A stretch of 58,505 nt of DNA from an uncultured Lysobacterales bacterium (GTDB taxonomy: Bacteria; Pseudomonadota; Gammaproteobacteria; Xanthomonadales; SZUA-36). Shown piece by piece: positions 19,928 through 28,387 of this stretch. Under the pieces are notes generated by a model, which did not search any database, was not told where the DNA came from, and saw only the letters and a program-made list of their open reading frames with translations. Numbering within the stretch: position 1 is the first letter of the stretch; every line of letters starts with the position of its first letter. The position numbers and the translations under genes were made by a program. The stretch is from assembly GCA_937924405.1 (NCBI GenBank), contig CALDVW010000052.1, positions 1 to 58,505 of the forward strand. The letters run 5' to 3'.

Positions 19928-20738
19928 GTAATTCACTTGCTTCACCGGCTGCTGGATTCCAACTCGGTTTTACCGGTGAGATCGTGATGTAACCCTCCAG
20001 GTGGGCCCGCACGTCGCCTTCTTCAGTATGCGGCCGATTCGGATCGACTCCCGGGTAGTAACGCGGCACCACGCCACCAGTCTGATCGCAGCGGTGATAG
20101 CCCAGTTCAATCATGTGCCCGGTGGACACTTCCGGATACAACACGCCCCTGATTTGCTCGCGCGGCAGGGCGGGGTAGTTGATATTCAGTAGTATGCCTT
20201 TGGGTAACAGGCCGCCGCTTTGTTCGTATGAAGATCTGAGTGAGTCGATTACCGAGCAGGTGAACTCCGCCGCGGGAGCGAGCACCCTGAGTGTACTGGG
20301 AAACGTTCGCGGATTCTGCTGAGCCTCGTGAAACAACATGCCGGCAGATACCGCGATCGCCGGATAACCGTGGAGCAGAGCGACGATAGCCGCCCCGATG
20401 GTGCCGGATGCGTGCAGTCCGACACCCAGGTTCGGTCCGAAGTTGATACCGGATAGAACCAGGTCCGGCGGGTCGTCTTCGAGCAGGTGACGCAGGGCAA
20501 CCAGCACGGTGTCCGCCGGCTGCGCATCAAGGTGCCAGCTATTCTCTTCCAGTTTCTTCAGCGCGAGATTGCGCCGGGTGGTGGTGCTCATACTGGTTGC
20601 GCTTTGTTCACCGCTGGGCGCCACCATGCTGACCCGGTAACCCCTGGATTTCAGGGTCGTACGCATGGCCTGGATGCCAGGGGCATCATGGCCGTCATCG
20701 TTGGTCAACAGGACGTGTAATTCATCAGCCTTAGTCAT
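19893..20738 (-). CDS. surE: 5'/3'-nucleotidase SurE
   Basis: Metal-dependent survival phosphatase acting on nucleoside monophosphates and short polyphosphate, 281 residues (E. coli 253). The active-site segments are visible: LLTNDDGHDAPGI near the N terminus (metal-binding Asp pair), APSGEQSATS and VLSGINFGPNLG. The family usually sits beside pcm, rpoS or truD; here it stands alone, convergent with recJ and divergent from the SDR operon. The C-terminal 30 residues are longer than usual. Confidence 0.93.
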   Translation of the reverse strand: MTKADELHVLLTNDDGHDAPGIQAMRTTLKSRGYRVSMVAPSGEQSATSMSTTTRRNLALKKLEENSWHLDAQPADTVLVALRHLLEDDPPDLVLSGINFGPNLGVGLHASGTIGAAIVALLHGYPAIAVSAGMLFHEAQQNPRTFPSTLRVLAPAAEFTCSVIDSLRSSYEQSGGLLPKGILLNINYPALPREQIRGVLYPEVSTGHMIELGYHRCDQTGGVVPRYYPGVDPNRPHTEEGDVRAHLEGYITISPVKPSWNPAAGEASELLRRLEESDFPY

Positions 20739-20818
20739 GGCATTTCATTGTACCCCTGAACGCATACTTGGTAGCATGCAAATCAGACTTCTGGTTCACT
20801 TTTCTTCAGGGTAAAAGA

Positions 20819-21640
20819 ATGGAACTCAATAACTGCGTAGCCCTCGTTACCGGTGGCGCCCATGGTATTGGACGCGCGCTGTGCAGAGCTCTTCACATGG
20901 AGGGCGTTCGCTTGGCCGTCGCCGACCTGGATATCGAATGTGCTGAAAAAGTCGCCTCCGAAGTGAATGGATTGGCCGTGCGGCTGGACGTATCACAACA
21001 GCAGGAGATCATCGCGGCGGTGGAGCATGTCGAAGCCGAGTTGGGGCCGATAGATATTTTCATATCCAACGCGGGGGTGGCATTTGGCGACGGACCGGAT
21101 GGGGCAGCCTCGGCTCCCGATGAACACTGGCAGGCCTGTCTGGACATCAACCTGATGGCTCACGTGTATGCCGCCCGGGCCATGATTCCGCTCATGAAGG
21201 GCAGGGGTGGTGGTTGCCTGGTGAACGTCGTCTCTGCTGCCGGCCTTCTCACCCAGGTGGGTGAGGCCGCTTATACAGCCAGTAAACATGCCGCGGTGGG
21301 TTTCGCTGAATCGCTGGCAATTACGCACGGTGGCGATGGTATCCATGTCTGCCTGGTTTGCCCGCAGGCGGTTGCGACCCGCATGATTGGGGTGGACGAG
21401 GATAGTGAAGTCGAAGACGGCAGCATTGGGTTCGGCGGTAACGATGTGGACGGGATTCTCAGCACCGAATACGTCGCCGACTGCATCCTGGCCGGAATCC
21501 AGGAAGAACGGTTTCTCGTCTTACCTCATCCCCAGGTATCAACCTATTTCCAGCGCAAGGCGGATGATCATGACCGCTGGATAAGCGGCATGCGCCGTTT
21601 TCGCCGGCGCATTAAAGGGCAAACGAATGAATTACAATGA
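20819..21640 (+). CDS. Short-chain dehydrogenase/reductase
   Basis: Classical SDR of 273 residues from the ATG at 20819, preceded by AGGG. The cofactor motif is TGGAHGIG (11-18), NAG is at 84-86, and the catalytic set is S139, Y152 and K156 (YTASK). An acidic residue (D36 in VADLD) after strand 2 suggests NAD rather than NADP. It is the first of three overlapping or abutting genes (SDR, SDR, kinase). Substrate unknown; a hydroxyacyl-CoA or alcohol would fit the surrounding acyl-CoA genes. Confidence 0.85.
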   Translation: MELNNCVALVTGGAHGIGRALCRALHMEGVRLAVADLDIECAEKVASEVNGLAVRLDVSQQQEIIAAVEHVEAELGPIDIFISNAGVAFGDGPDGAASAPDEHWQACLDINLMAHVYAARAMIPLMKGRGGGCLVNVVSAAGLLTQVGEAAYTASKHAAVGFAESLAITHGGDGIHVCLVCPQAVATRMIGVDEDSEVEDGSIGFGGNDVDGILSTEYVADCILAGIQEERFLVLPHPQVSTYFQRKADDHDRWISGMRRFRRRIKGQTNELQ

Positions 21641-22385
21641 CCTGGAAGGAAAAGTAGCCGTTATCAATGGCGCGTCGAGAGGAATCGGTGAGGCAATAGC
21701 CCGGGGCATGGCCGCCTGTGGCGCCCAATTGGTTCTCAGCAGCCGTCAGCAGGACGGTGTTCAGGCCGTGGCGGATTCCATTAACAGCGCTGGGGGGCGG
21801 GCAGTTGCGCAGGCCTGTCACGCCGGCCACCTTGATGAGATCGATGCATTGTTTGCTTTCGTCAGGGAAAAGTTCGGGCGCCTGGACATCCTGGTAAATA
21901 ACGCGGCGACCAACCCCTACTATGGTCCGGCCACCGGGCTTCCGCCCGAAGCGTTTGATAAAACCGTCGACGTTAACCTCAAGGGACCTTATTACCTGAC
22001 AAGCGGGGCCATCCCGCTCATGATAGAAAGCGGCGGCGGCAGCGTCGTCAACGTCGCATCCATTGCCGCCCTGACGTCACTTCCCGGGCAAGCAGTTTAT
22101 TCAATGACCAAGGCGGGCCTGGTCAACCTGACGCGCAGTTTCGCCAAGGAGTATGGACAGCAGGGTGTACGGGTCAATGCCATTTTGCCGGGTGTGGTAG
22201 AAACCCGTTTCGCCGCTGCCCTGGTCGAAGACCCGTCTGTGCAAAAATGGATGTCCAGGCTGCCGATTCCCCGCGCTGGCCAGCCCGAAGACATGGTTGC
22301 CGGTGTTTTGTACCTGGTTTCCGATCATGCCGCCTATACCACCGGAACAACTTTGGTCATGGACGGTGGGGCCACCCTGGGCTGA
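21627..22385 (+). CDS. SDR-family oxidoreductase (FabG-like)
   Basis: 252 residues. The glycine motif reads NGASRGIG (14-21, Asn replacing the usual Thr), followed by NNAA (91-94), S145, Y158 and K162, and the C-terminal TTLVMDGGATLG typical of 3-oxoacyl reductase-like SDRs. R40 (SSR) after strand 2 favours NADP. It overlaps the preceding SDR by 14 bases and the kinase gene follows directly. In the Pseudomonas levulinate pathway an SDR (LvaD) makes the 4-hydroxyacyl-CoA used by the kinase; a similar role here is inference. Confidence 0.87.
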   Translation: MNYNDLEGKVAVINGASRGIGEAIARGMAACGAQLVLSSRQQDGVQAVADSINSAGGRAVAQACHAGHLDEIDALFAFVREKFGRLDILVNNAATNPYYGPATGLPPEAFDKTVDVNLKGPYYLTSGAIPLMIESGGGSVVNVASIAALTSLPGQAVYSMTKAGLVNLTRSFAKEYGQQGVRVNAILPGVVETRFAAALVEDPSVQKWMSRLPIPRAGQPEDMVAGVLYLVSDHAAYTTGTTLVMDGGATLG

Positions 22386-22394
22386 TTGAAGACG

Positions 22395-23459
22395 ATGACC
22401 GGTAACAGCAATCCCACTACGGCAGTGCGTCCCGGGGAAGAACTCGACTGGGCGGCTCTCGATTCCCGCCTGAAGGCAGTCATGCCGCAGTTAAAGGGTA
22501 ATCCGGAGATCAGCCAGTTCGCTGGGGGAAACTCAAACCTGACCTACCGCTTGATGTACGCTGATGATGACCTCGTGGTCCGCCGCCCGCCTTTTGGCAC
22601 CAAGGCAAGGACCGCACACAGCATGATACGTGAATACCGAGTCATGTCGGCATTAAGGCCACATTACCCGGCTGTGCCGGAAACGCTGTATTACTCTGAC
22701 GATGAATCAATTATCGGATCCGAGTTTTACGTGATGCGGCTGGTTGACGGCCAGTTGATCAAGGAAACTCTACCGCCTGAGTGGCAATTTACAGCCGCGG
22801 ATACCCGCCGTTTCTGTATCCGTTTCTGGGAAAAACTGATCGAATTGCACCAGGTCGATTACGCCTCAGCGGGACTGAGTGATTTCGGCAGACCGGAAGG
22901 CTACGTTGAACGTCAGGTTCTGGGCTGGAACAAGCGTTACCAACGCGTCCTGACAGCTGATGTGGGCGATTTCGAAAGTGTACGCTGTTGGCTGGAAGAC
23001 AACATGCCCGGTGAAAGCGGGCATCACTCGGTCTTGCACGGAGACTACCGTATCGACAACGTTGTTCTGGACAATCAGGATCCCTGCACGATTCAGGCGG
23101 TGCTGGACTGGGAGATCTGTGCGCTGGGCGACCCCCTGATGGACCTTGGCAACTCACTGGCGTACTGGATGCAGGCCGATGACCCGCTGGAACTGCGAAG
23201 GCTGGTAATGCAGCCATCAGCGGCTCCGGGAATGCTGACACGCCGGGAGATTCTCGAGCTTTATGCGGAAAAGACCGGCCTGGACACCTCCGGATTTACT
23301 TTTTACATGGTGTACGGGTACTGGCGCCTTGCCGTTATCCTGCAGCAAATTTATTACCGCTACTTCCATGGCCAGACCCGAGACGAGCGTTTCAAGACCT
23401 TCGGCGCCGCTACGCGGCATTTGGGCGAACACTGCCAATACCTGATAAGCGGCCACTGA
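22395..23459 (+). CDS. APH-type kinase resembling the ACAD10/ACAD11 kinase half (LvaA-like)
   Basis: Aminoglycoside-phosphotransferase-fold kinase of about 354 residues (ATG at 22395; TTG at 22386 is possible). The N-lobe shows FAGGNSNLTYRL and VVRRPPFG; the catalytic loop is HGDYRIDN and the metal-binding segment is LDWEICALGDPLMDLG. Segments such as SIIGSEFYVM and YVERQVLGWNKRYQ resemble the N-terminal kinase half of animal ACAD10/11, not antibiotic-resistance enzymes. That family phosphorylates 4-hydroxyacyl-CoAs. The matching dehydrogenase half is 5 kb away at 28388-29623. Family call confident; substrate inferred. Confidence 0.85.
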   Translation: MTGNSNPTTAVRPGEELDWAALDSRLKAVMPQLKGNPEISQFAGGNSNLTYRLMYADDDLVVRRPPFGTKARTAHSMIREYRVMSALRPHYPAVPETLYYSDDESIIGSEFYVMRLVDGQLIKETLPPEWQFTAADTRRFCIRFWEKLIELHQVDYASAGLSDFGRPEGYVERQVLGWNKRYQRVLTADVGDFESVRCWLEDNMPGESGHHSVLHGDYRIDNVVLDNQDPCTIQAVLDWEICALGDPLMDLGNSLAYWMQADDPLELRRLVMQPSAAPGMLTRREILELYAEKTGLDTSGFTFYMVYGYWRLAVILQQIYYRYFHGQTRDERFKTFGAATRHLGEHCQYLISGH

Positions 23460-23598
23460 GCCTCGCTATCGAAAAGTTCCTGACTTGCAACAACTTGTGG
23501 CATGATTTGATGTATTAACATGATCTGCTTAGGCAATCATCCGGTATTAGGGCCGGGTCATTGGTCGCGAATCCGGCTATTGCGGGGAGAGTGGACGC

Positions 23599-25125
23599 AT
23601 GGAATGGGTACTGATAGCAAAATTGATCCTGATTGTCGTCCTGGTGGTCGGTAATGCTTTTTTTGTGGGTTCTGAAATTGCGCTGACCTCAGCCCGCCGC
23701 AGCCGCATCAAGCAGTTGGCCAATACCGGAAACAGCTCGGCTAAAATTGTCCAGGTGCTGCACGACGAACCGGAGCGGTTCTACTCGGTCACCCAGATCG
23801 GTATTACGCTGGTTTCACTGGGGCTCGGCGCCATTGGCATTATCACGCTTACCCAGATTATCGGCCCGGGAGTCGAAAAAGCCTTTGGCCTGGTGAGCAG
23901 CAGTCCGGAAGTGATGAAGTGGGCACAGACCCTTTCCTACGTAATCGCCTTCATCGCAATTTCATTCCTGCATGTCGTGGGAGGCGAACTCGCGCCTAAA
24001 GTCCTGGCGTTCCACAAGGCCGAAACCCTGAGCCTGGCGGTTGCCAGGCCAATCAACTGGCTGCACACGATCATGCGTCCGCTGATTTGGGTCATGAACA
24101 AGGCTTCCAACGGACTGCTCCGCCTGTTCGGGCAGGGTGATCTGGCCTCACAAGGCGAAGCGCATTTTTCCATGACAGGAGAAGAGATCCGCACCATTCT
24201 CAGTGCCAGTGAGCAGGAAGGGGCGCTCGACCCTCAATTAACCATGATGTTGCGCGGCGTGTTTGATCTCGATGATCATACTGCGCGCGACGCCATGGTG
24301 CCCCGGACCGAAGTGGAAGCCGTAGAACACACTGAGACTGTGACCGATCTGCTGAAGCTGTTCAAGGAACAGCTGCGAGAGCGTTACCCGGTCTACCAGA
24401 CTTCGCTGGATAATATTGTCGGCGTCGTTTCCATGAAGGAATTGCTCAACCGCCTGGCTAATGCGGAGGACCCGAGAGAATATGCAGAAGTGTTCGACCT
24501 TTCGGCCAGTGAGGTCATGATGGCACCTTATTTCGTTCCTGACAGCATGCCTCTGAGCACATTATTGACAGAGTTCACCAGCCATCGCCGGCAGATTGCG
24601 ATCGTGCTGGATGAGTACGGTGGCACCGAAGGCTTGATCACACTGGAGGACATCCTCGAGGAGATCGTGGGCGACTACGAGGATGAGTTCTCCCCGAGGC
24701 ACCGACACATCCGCCGCAAGAACAAGGGGCATTTCATCATCAACGGCGGGGTCCGGGTTACCGAACTGGAACCGAAACTGAATTTTCCTTTTCCAACCGG
24801 CGATTATGTCACCCTCGGCGGGTTGATCAATCACCGCCTCGGGAGAATCGCAGAAGTAGGTGATATTGTCGAGCTCGAAGGTGGCCGCCTGGAGGTTCTT
24901 GATATGGACCTGCACCGCATTACCAAGGTGCAGTTTGAATTTCAGGTGTCGGAAGAAGCGGGCGAAAGCGAGCCGCAGGCGAAGGAAGAAACCACTGCGA
25001 CAGCAGAGCCTGAACCCGAAGCCGGGCAGTTGGCAGACGAAGATACTCAACCACCCCGGGCGGGGTTGTCGAGTATTGAACAGGAATCAGGCGTTACGCC
25101 GTTCAAGAAAAAAACCGGTTCCTGA
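23599..25125 (+). CDS. CNNM/CorC-type membrane transporter (HlyC/CorC family)
   Basis: 508 residues. N-terminal DUF21/CNNM domain (1-195) with about four hydrophobic segments (ILIVVLVVGNAFFVGSEIALTS is the first region), a CBS pair (about 230-345; MVPRTEVEAV and DEYGGTEGLITLEDILEEIVGD) and a CorC/HlyC C-terminal domain (about 360-450). The last 55 residues are acidic and low-complexity. Relatives are implicated in Mg2+/Co2+ homeostasis; the old name hemolysin is misleading. It is separated by 139 bases from the kinase gene and likely has its own promoter. Confidence 0.9.
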   Translation: MEWVLIAKLILIVVLVVGNAFFVGSEIALTSARRSRIKQLANTGNSSAKIVQVLHDEPERFYSVTQIGITLVSLGLGAIGIITLTQIIGPGVEKAFGLVSSSPEVMKWAQTLSYVIAFIAISFLHVVGGELAPKVLAFHKAETLSLAVARPINWLHTIMRPLIWVMNKASNGLLRLFGQGDLASQGEAHFSMTGEEIRTILSASEQEGALDPQLTMMLRGVFDLDDHTARDAMVPRTEVEAVEHTETVTDLLKLFKEQLRERYPVYQTSLDNIVGVVSMKELLNRLANAEDPREYAEVFDLSASEVMMAPYFVPDSMPLSTLLTEFTSHRRQIAIVLDEYGGTEGLITLEDILEEIVGDYEDEFSPRHRHIRRKNKGHFIINGGVRVTELEPKLNFPFPTGDYVTLGGLINHRLGRIAEVGDIVELEGGRLEVLDMDLHRITKVQFEFQVSEEAGESEPQAKEETTATAEPEPEAGQLADEDTQPPRAGLSSIEQESGVTPFKKKTGS

Positions 25126-25191
25126 GAACAGCGAGGCCGGACTCTTCGGAGCCGCTGGCGGGAGCAGGGAAGCGAGACTCCTTTTAGTTCT

Positions 25192-26790
25192 TCATCTGTC
25201 GTGAGGAACCGTGTAGTACTTTCCAATGATGCCACGATATCGCTCCAGCTCTGATTGCCATCGCTGTTCTGTCCAGCCACAAACTTCTTTGGCTATTTGA
25301 CTGATTTTATCCAGCACTTCCTCGCCGCCATTTTCGAGCAACAGGCCAAGGCGTGTACGGCGTAACATCAGGTCATCGAGATGCAAAACAGATTCACACC
25401 GCAAAGCCCATCGAGCCTGTGCAAGGCAGGTTTGGGTGCCAGGTATTGCCCGGCGCTCCTCGGCTGGAGCGGATGACAGTAGTTCAGAGGCATCCTCCCC
25501 GTAACGTCCCAGCAGGCGGTCACCCCGGTCGGGGTCTTCCGGCAGTATTTCGATTCCGGCAATCGAGTGGCTGCTGAAAATGCGTCGATCGGCAGGCGAT
25601 GCGCCCGCAGGAAGATACTTCTGTGCTTTTTCCATCACGTCCAGTGCCATGTGGTGAAAAGTCGTCAGCTTCCCCCCACTGCAACTGACGAGGCCGTTTT
25701 CGACCCAGACTTTGTGCTCACGGCTGGCCTTGGAAGGGTCGCCGGATTTGCCGGAAGTAATGATTGGCCGCACCCCCGACCAACTGGAAATGACGTCCTC
25801 TTTGCGGGGTGGTGTGGCCGGAAAAAGCCGCGCAGCCGCCGCTAACAGATAGTCGAGTTCTTCCTGTGTAATGCTGGCCGCGGTATCGAGGTCACGTGGA
25901 TGATAGATATCGGTGGTTCCGATGATGGTCCGCCCCTCCCAGGGGTAGATGAAAAGGCGCCGGCCATCATCCGGGTGGAGTATGAAAATGGCTTGTGCGA
26001 CGGGAAATTTTTCAGCCGGGATGATCAGGTGGCTGCCGCGTTGAGGGCGAATTTTCATGCCAGCCAGTGCGGCATTTCCCAGCCGGTCGGCCCAGGCGCC
26101 AGTGGCGTTAATCACGACCTTCGCCTGCAGCGGAATCTTCTTGCCGGTTTCAACATCCTCAGCGATCAGTCCATGGACCCGACCTGCGCTTTTAAGCAAC
26201 TGATCTGCCCGCGTGTAGTTGCGGATTTTACCGCCCGCGCGAACCGACTCATGCAGCACTCGCAGTGTCAGCCTGGCATCGTCAGTCACTGCATCCGTGT
26301 AATAAAACGCTCCGTTGAGCCCAGTGGTATCCAGTTGAGTGAAGATTTGTCCCAGTTCCCCGTTTTTGATACGGCGATGGTCACGGATACCGGCAAGGCG
26401 GTCATACAGCCAGAAAAGAATTCCTGCGGCAAAGCGGGGAGGAAAGCGATTTTTGTAGAGTGGAAAATAATAGCCCAGCCGTTGAACGAGCCGGGGTGCC
26501 TCGCTGATCAGCTTTTCCCGTTCCTGCAAGGCATGCCGGGTTAGCGAGATATTCCCGGATGCCAGGTATCTCAATCCCCCGTGAACCATTTTCGAGGAAC
26601 GGCTGGATGAACCCCAGGCAAAATCGCGTTGCTCTATCAGCAGGGAGCTGAAGCCCATGCGCACCGCTTCGCGCAGAATACCGGAACCGGTAATGCCCCC
26701 GCCGATCACGATAACGTCCCATTCTCCGGCTGAGCCGGCTTCCATTTCCTCCCAGAGTTGGTTCCGGTCGGTGAAGGAAACTCTGCTCAT
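25192..26790 (-). CDS. glpD: FAD-dependent glycerol-3-phosphate dehydrogenase
   Basis: Membrane-associated flavoprotein of 532 residues oxidising glycerol 3-phosphate to dihydroxyacetone phosphate and passing electrons to quinone. The FAD motif VIGGGITGSG is at about 28-37, followed by FAWGSSSRSSKMVHGGLRYL, the GlpD signature. HLIIPAEKFP and GTTDIYHP are also present, with a C-terminal DAO_C domain. No glpF, glpK or glpR is nearby; it is the last gene of the acyl-CoA operon, 14 bases after the quinone-oxidoreductase-like gene. Confidence 0.93.
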   Translation of the reverse strand: MSRVSFTDRNQLWEEMEAGSAGEWDVIVIGGGITGSGILREAVRMGFSSLLIEQRDFAWGSSSRSSKMVHGGLRYLASGNISLTRHALQEREKLISEAPRLVQRLGYYFPLYKNRFPPRFAAGILFWLYDRLAGIRDHRRIKNGELGQIFTQLDTTGLNGAFYYTDAVTDDARLTLRVLHESVRAGGKIRNYTRADQLLKSAGRVHGLIAEDVETGKKIPLQAKVVINATGAWADRLGNAALAGMKIRPQRGSHLIIPAEKFPVAQAIFILHPDDGRRLFIYPWEGRTIIGTTDIYHPRDLDTAASITQEELDYLLAAAARLFPATPPRKEDVISSWSGVRPIITSGKSGDPSKASREHKVWVENGLVSCSGGKLTTFHHMALDVMEKAQKYLPAGASPADRRIFSSHSIAGIEILPEDPDRGDRLLGRYGEDASELLSSAPAEERRAIPGTQTCLAQARWALRCESVLHLDDLMLRRTRLGLLLENGGEEVLDKISQIAKEVCGWTEQRWQSELERYRGIIGKYYTVPHDR

Positions 26791-26804
26791 TTACAAATTG
26801 TACG

Positions 26805-27782
26805 CTAATCCATGGTCAGAACGACCTTGCCCCGGGCGCGCCTTTCTGAAATGACGGCAAAGGCCCGGGTGTATTGGTGCAGGGGAAAACTCTCTGTCAC
26901 CCTCGGCTTCAGCCGGCCATCTTCTACCATGGTGACGAGCTCCATCATGTTTTGCAGGGAGTCGCCGGGGTTATGGTGGCTCCAGGTACCCCACCATACA
27001 CCGGTGATGCTGGCTTCCTTCAGCAAGCAGATATTGGCAGGGAATGCGGGAATATCGCCACAGGCAAAGCCAATCACCAGGTAACGGCCGCGCCAGGCCA
27101 GAGAGCGCAGGGCCAGCTGGGCCAGTTCACCGCCCACGGGGTCGTAGACAACATCAACGCCGCTGCCATCAGTCAGTTCCCTGACCGCGTCGCGCAGGTT
27201 GGTCTCTGAATAGTTGATGGTTTCATCGGCGCCCGCTTCGCGAGCAAATTGCAGTTTCTGTTCGCTGCTGGCGGCCGCAATGACCCGGGCGCCCAGGGCT
27301 TTGGCAATTTCAACAGCCGTGCTGCCGACCCCACCCGCAGCGCCCAGGATCAGTACGGATTCACCCGCCCTGAGTTCAGTGCATTGGCGAAACGCGTGGT
27401 AGCTGGTCGCGTAAGTGATTGTAAATCCCGCGCCCTGTTCGAAACTCAGGCTACCGGGCAGGGGCAGGCAAAGCTGTTCGGAGACCACGGCTTTTTCGGC
27501 AAAACCACCGGCTTCAGGGGTAATAAGGACCCGGTCACCCACTTTGAACCGGGTGACTCCGCGGCCAACCATTTCAATGATGCCGGCGGCCTCGTTGCCC
27601 GGCACAAAAGGCGGGGGGACCTTGACCTGGTATTTCCCCGCTATCAGTAAGAGGTCCGGGAAATTGATGCCGGCCGCCTTGATGCTGACCAGGACTTCGC
27701 TTTCGCCGGGATCAGGAACCGGGCGATTTTCAATTACAAGCTTCTCAGGCGGACCATATTCAGTACAGACCAGCGCCCTCAT
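26805..27782 (-). CDS. NADPH:quinone oxidoreductase-like zinc-free MDR enzyme
   Basis: 325-residue medium-chain dehydrogenase/reductase of the quinone-oxidoreductase type. The GroES-like domain contains GINFPDLLLIAGKYQ and FVPGNEAAGIIE; the Rossmann domain has LGAAGGVGSTAVEIA (147-161). No structural-zinc Cys cluster is present, as in QOR. Family members include acrylyl-CoA and crotonyl-CoA-type reductases, so a 2-enoyl-CoA reductase role is possible within this operon. It follows the very AT-rich gap after the MaoC gene. Confidence 0.85.
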   Translation of the reverse strand: MRALVCTEYGPPEKLVIENRPVPDPGESEVLVSIKAAGINFPDLLLIAGKYQVKVPPPFVPGNEAAGIIEMVGRGVTRFKVGDRVLITPEAGGFAEKAVVSEQLCLPLPGSLSFEQGAGFTITYATSYHAFRQCTELRAGESVLILGAAGGVGSTAVEIAKALGARVIAAASSEQKLQFAREAGADETINYSETNLRDAVRELTDGSGVDVVYDPVGGELAQLALRSLAWRGRYLVIGFACGDIPAFPANICLLKEASITGVWWGTWSHHNPGDSLQNMMELVTMVEDGRLKPRVTESFPLHQYTRAFAVISERRARGKVVLTMD

Positions 27783-27839
27783 CAGGAATAGACCAACTGG
27801 TAGCAGGTGATTAAACCGCCGTGCCAGACGCCGGCTGAA

Positions 27840-27903
27840 GAGTTCCAGATTTTATGTCTATTTAAAATCATTAAATATCTTTTAATACAATTAGATATAA
27901 TAC
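27840..27903 (-). promoter_or_regulatory. Very AT-rich intergenic stretch, possible promoter for the QOR-glpD pair
   Basis: About 64 bases between the MaoC stop and the oxidoreductase start are over 80 % A+T, far from the surrounding composition. On the minus strand TTGTAT is followed 17 bases later by TTTTAA, a poor but possible promoter with an UP-element-like context. No hairpin-plus-T-run terminator was found in the gap. Confidence 0.3.
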
Positions 27904-28365
27904 TTATTTAATAATTAACATCGCAAGAAATTCAGCAACCATAGCCGGCTTTTCCTGGTGCTCTATCTCGATGGTTACGGCGGTTCTGGTCAGCCATTGT
28001 CCCGGATTTTTCTCGTTTGCCTCAAGTAAAACCTGGCGTGCCCTGATGCGATTTCCAACACGAACCGGATTGAGAAAACGAACCTTGTCGGCACCGTAAT
28101 TGATGCCCATCACGGTGTCTTTGACTTCAATGCCATTTTCCGCCGTAAGGTAAGTGATCAGCGAAAGGGTCAGAAATCCGTGGGCGATGGTTCCTCTGAA
28201 CGGTGTTTGCGCAGCTTTCTCGCGGTCGATGTGAATAAACTGGTGGTCGTTTGTCGCATCGGCAAACTGGTTTACCCGATCCTGGTCGATTTTCAGCCAG
28301 GATGAAGGCTCCAGTTCCCGCCCAATCAGCGTCGGAAGTTCTTCTGAAGTCAACATTTTTGGCAT
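27904..28365 (-). CDS. MaoC-family (R)-specific enoyl-CoA hydratase
   Basis: Hot-dog-fold hydratase of 153 residues. The hydratase-2 motif is visible as FADATNDHQFIHID and AQTPFRGTIAHGFLTLSLI (Asp and His catalytic pair). It adds water to trans-2-enoyl-CoA to give (R)-3-hydroxyacyl-CoA, or acts on a short or branched enoyl-CoA. It lies 22 bases after the ACAD11-like gene and is presumably co-transcribed. Confidence 0.9.
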   Translation of the reverse strand: MPKMLTSEELPTLIGRELEPSSWLKIDQDRVNQFADATNDHQFIHIDREKAAQTPFRGTIAHGFLTLSLITYLTAENGIEVKDTVMGINYGADKVRFLNPVRVGNRIRARQVLLEANEKNPGQWLTRTAVTIEIEHQEKPAMVAEFLAMLIIK

Positions 28366-28387
28366 TTCGATTCCTCCGGTATTCCAT

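Noticed and set aside
22395-23459. Aminoglycoside-resistance phosphotransferase
   Set aside because: It shares the fold but matches the ACAD10/11 kinase half in many segments and sits with acyl-CoA genes.
23599-25125. Hemolysin
   Set aside because: The older name of this CNNM/CBS family is misleading; the domains indicate an ion-transport or homeostasis protein.
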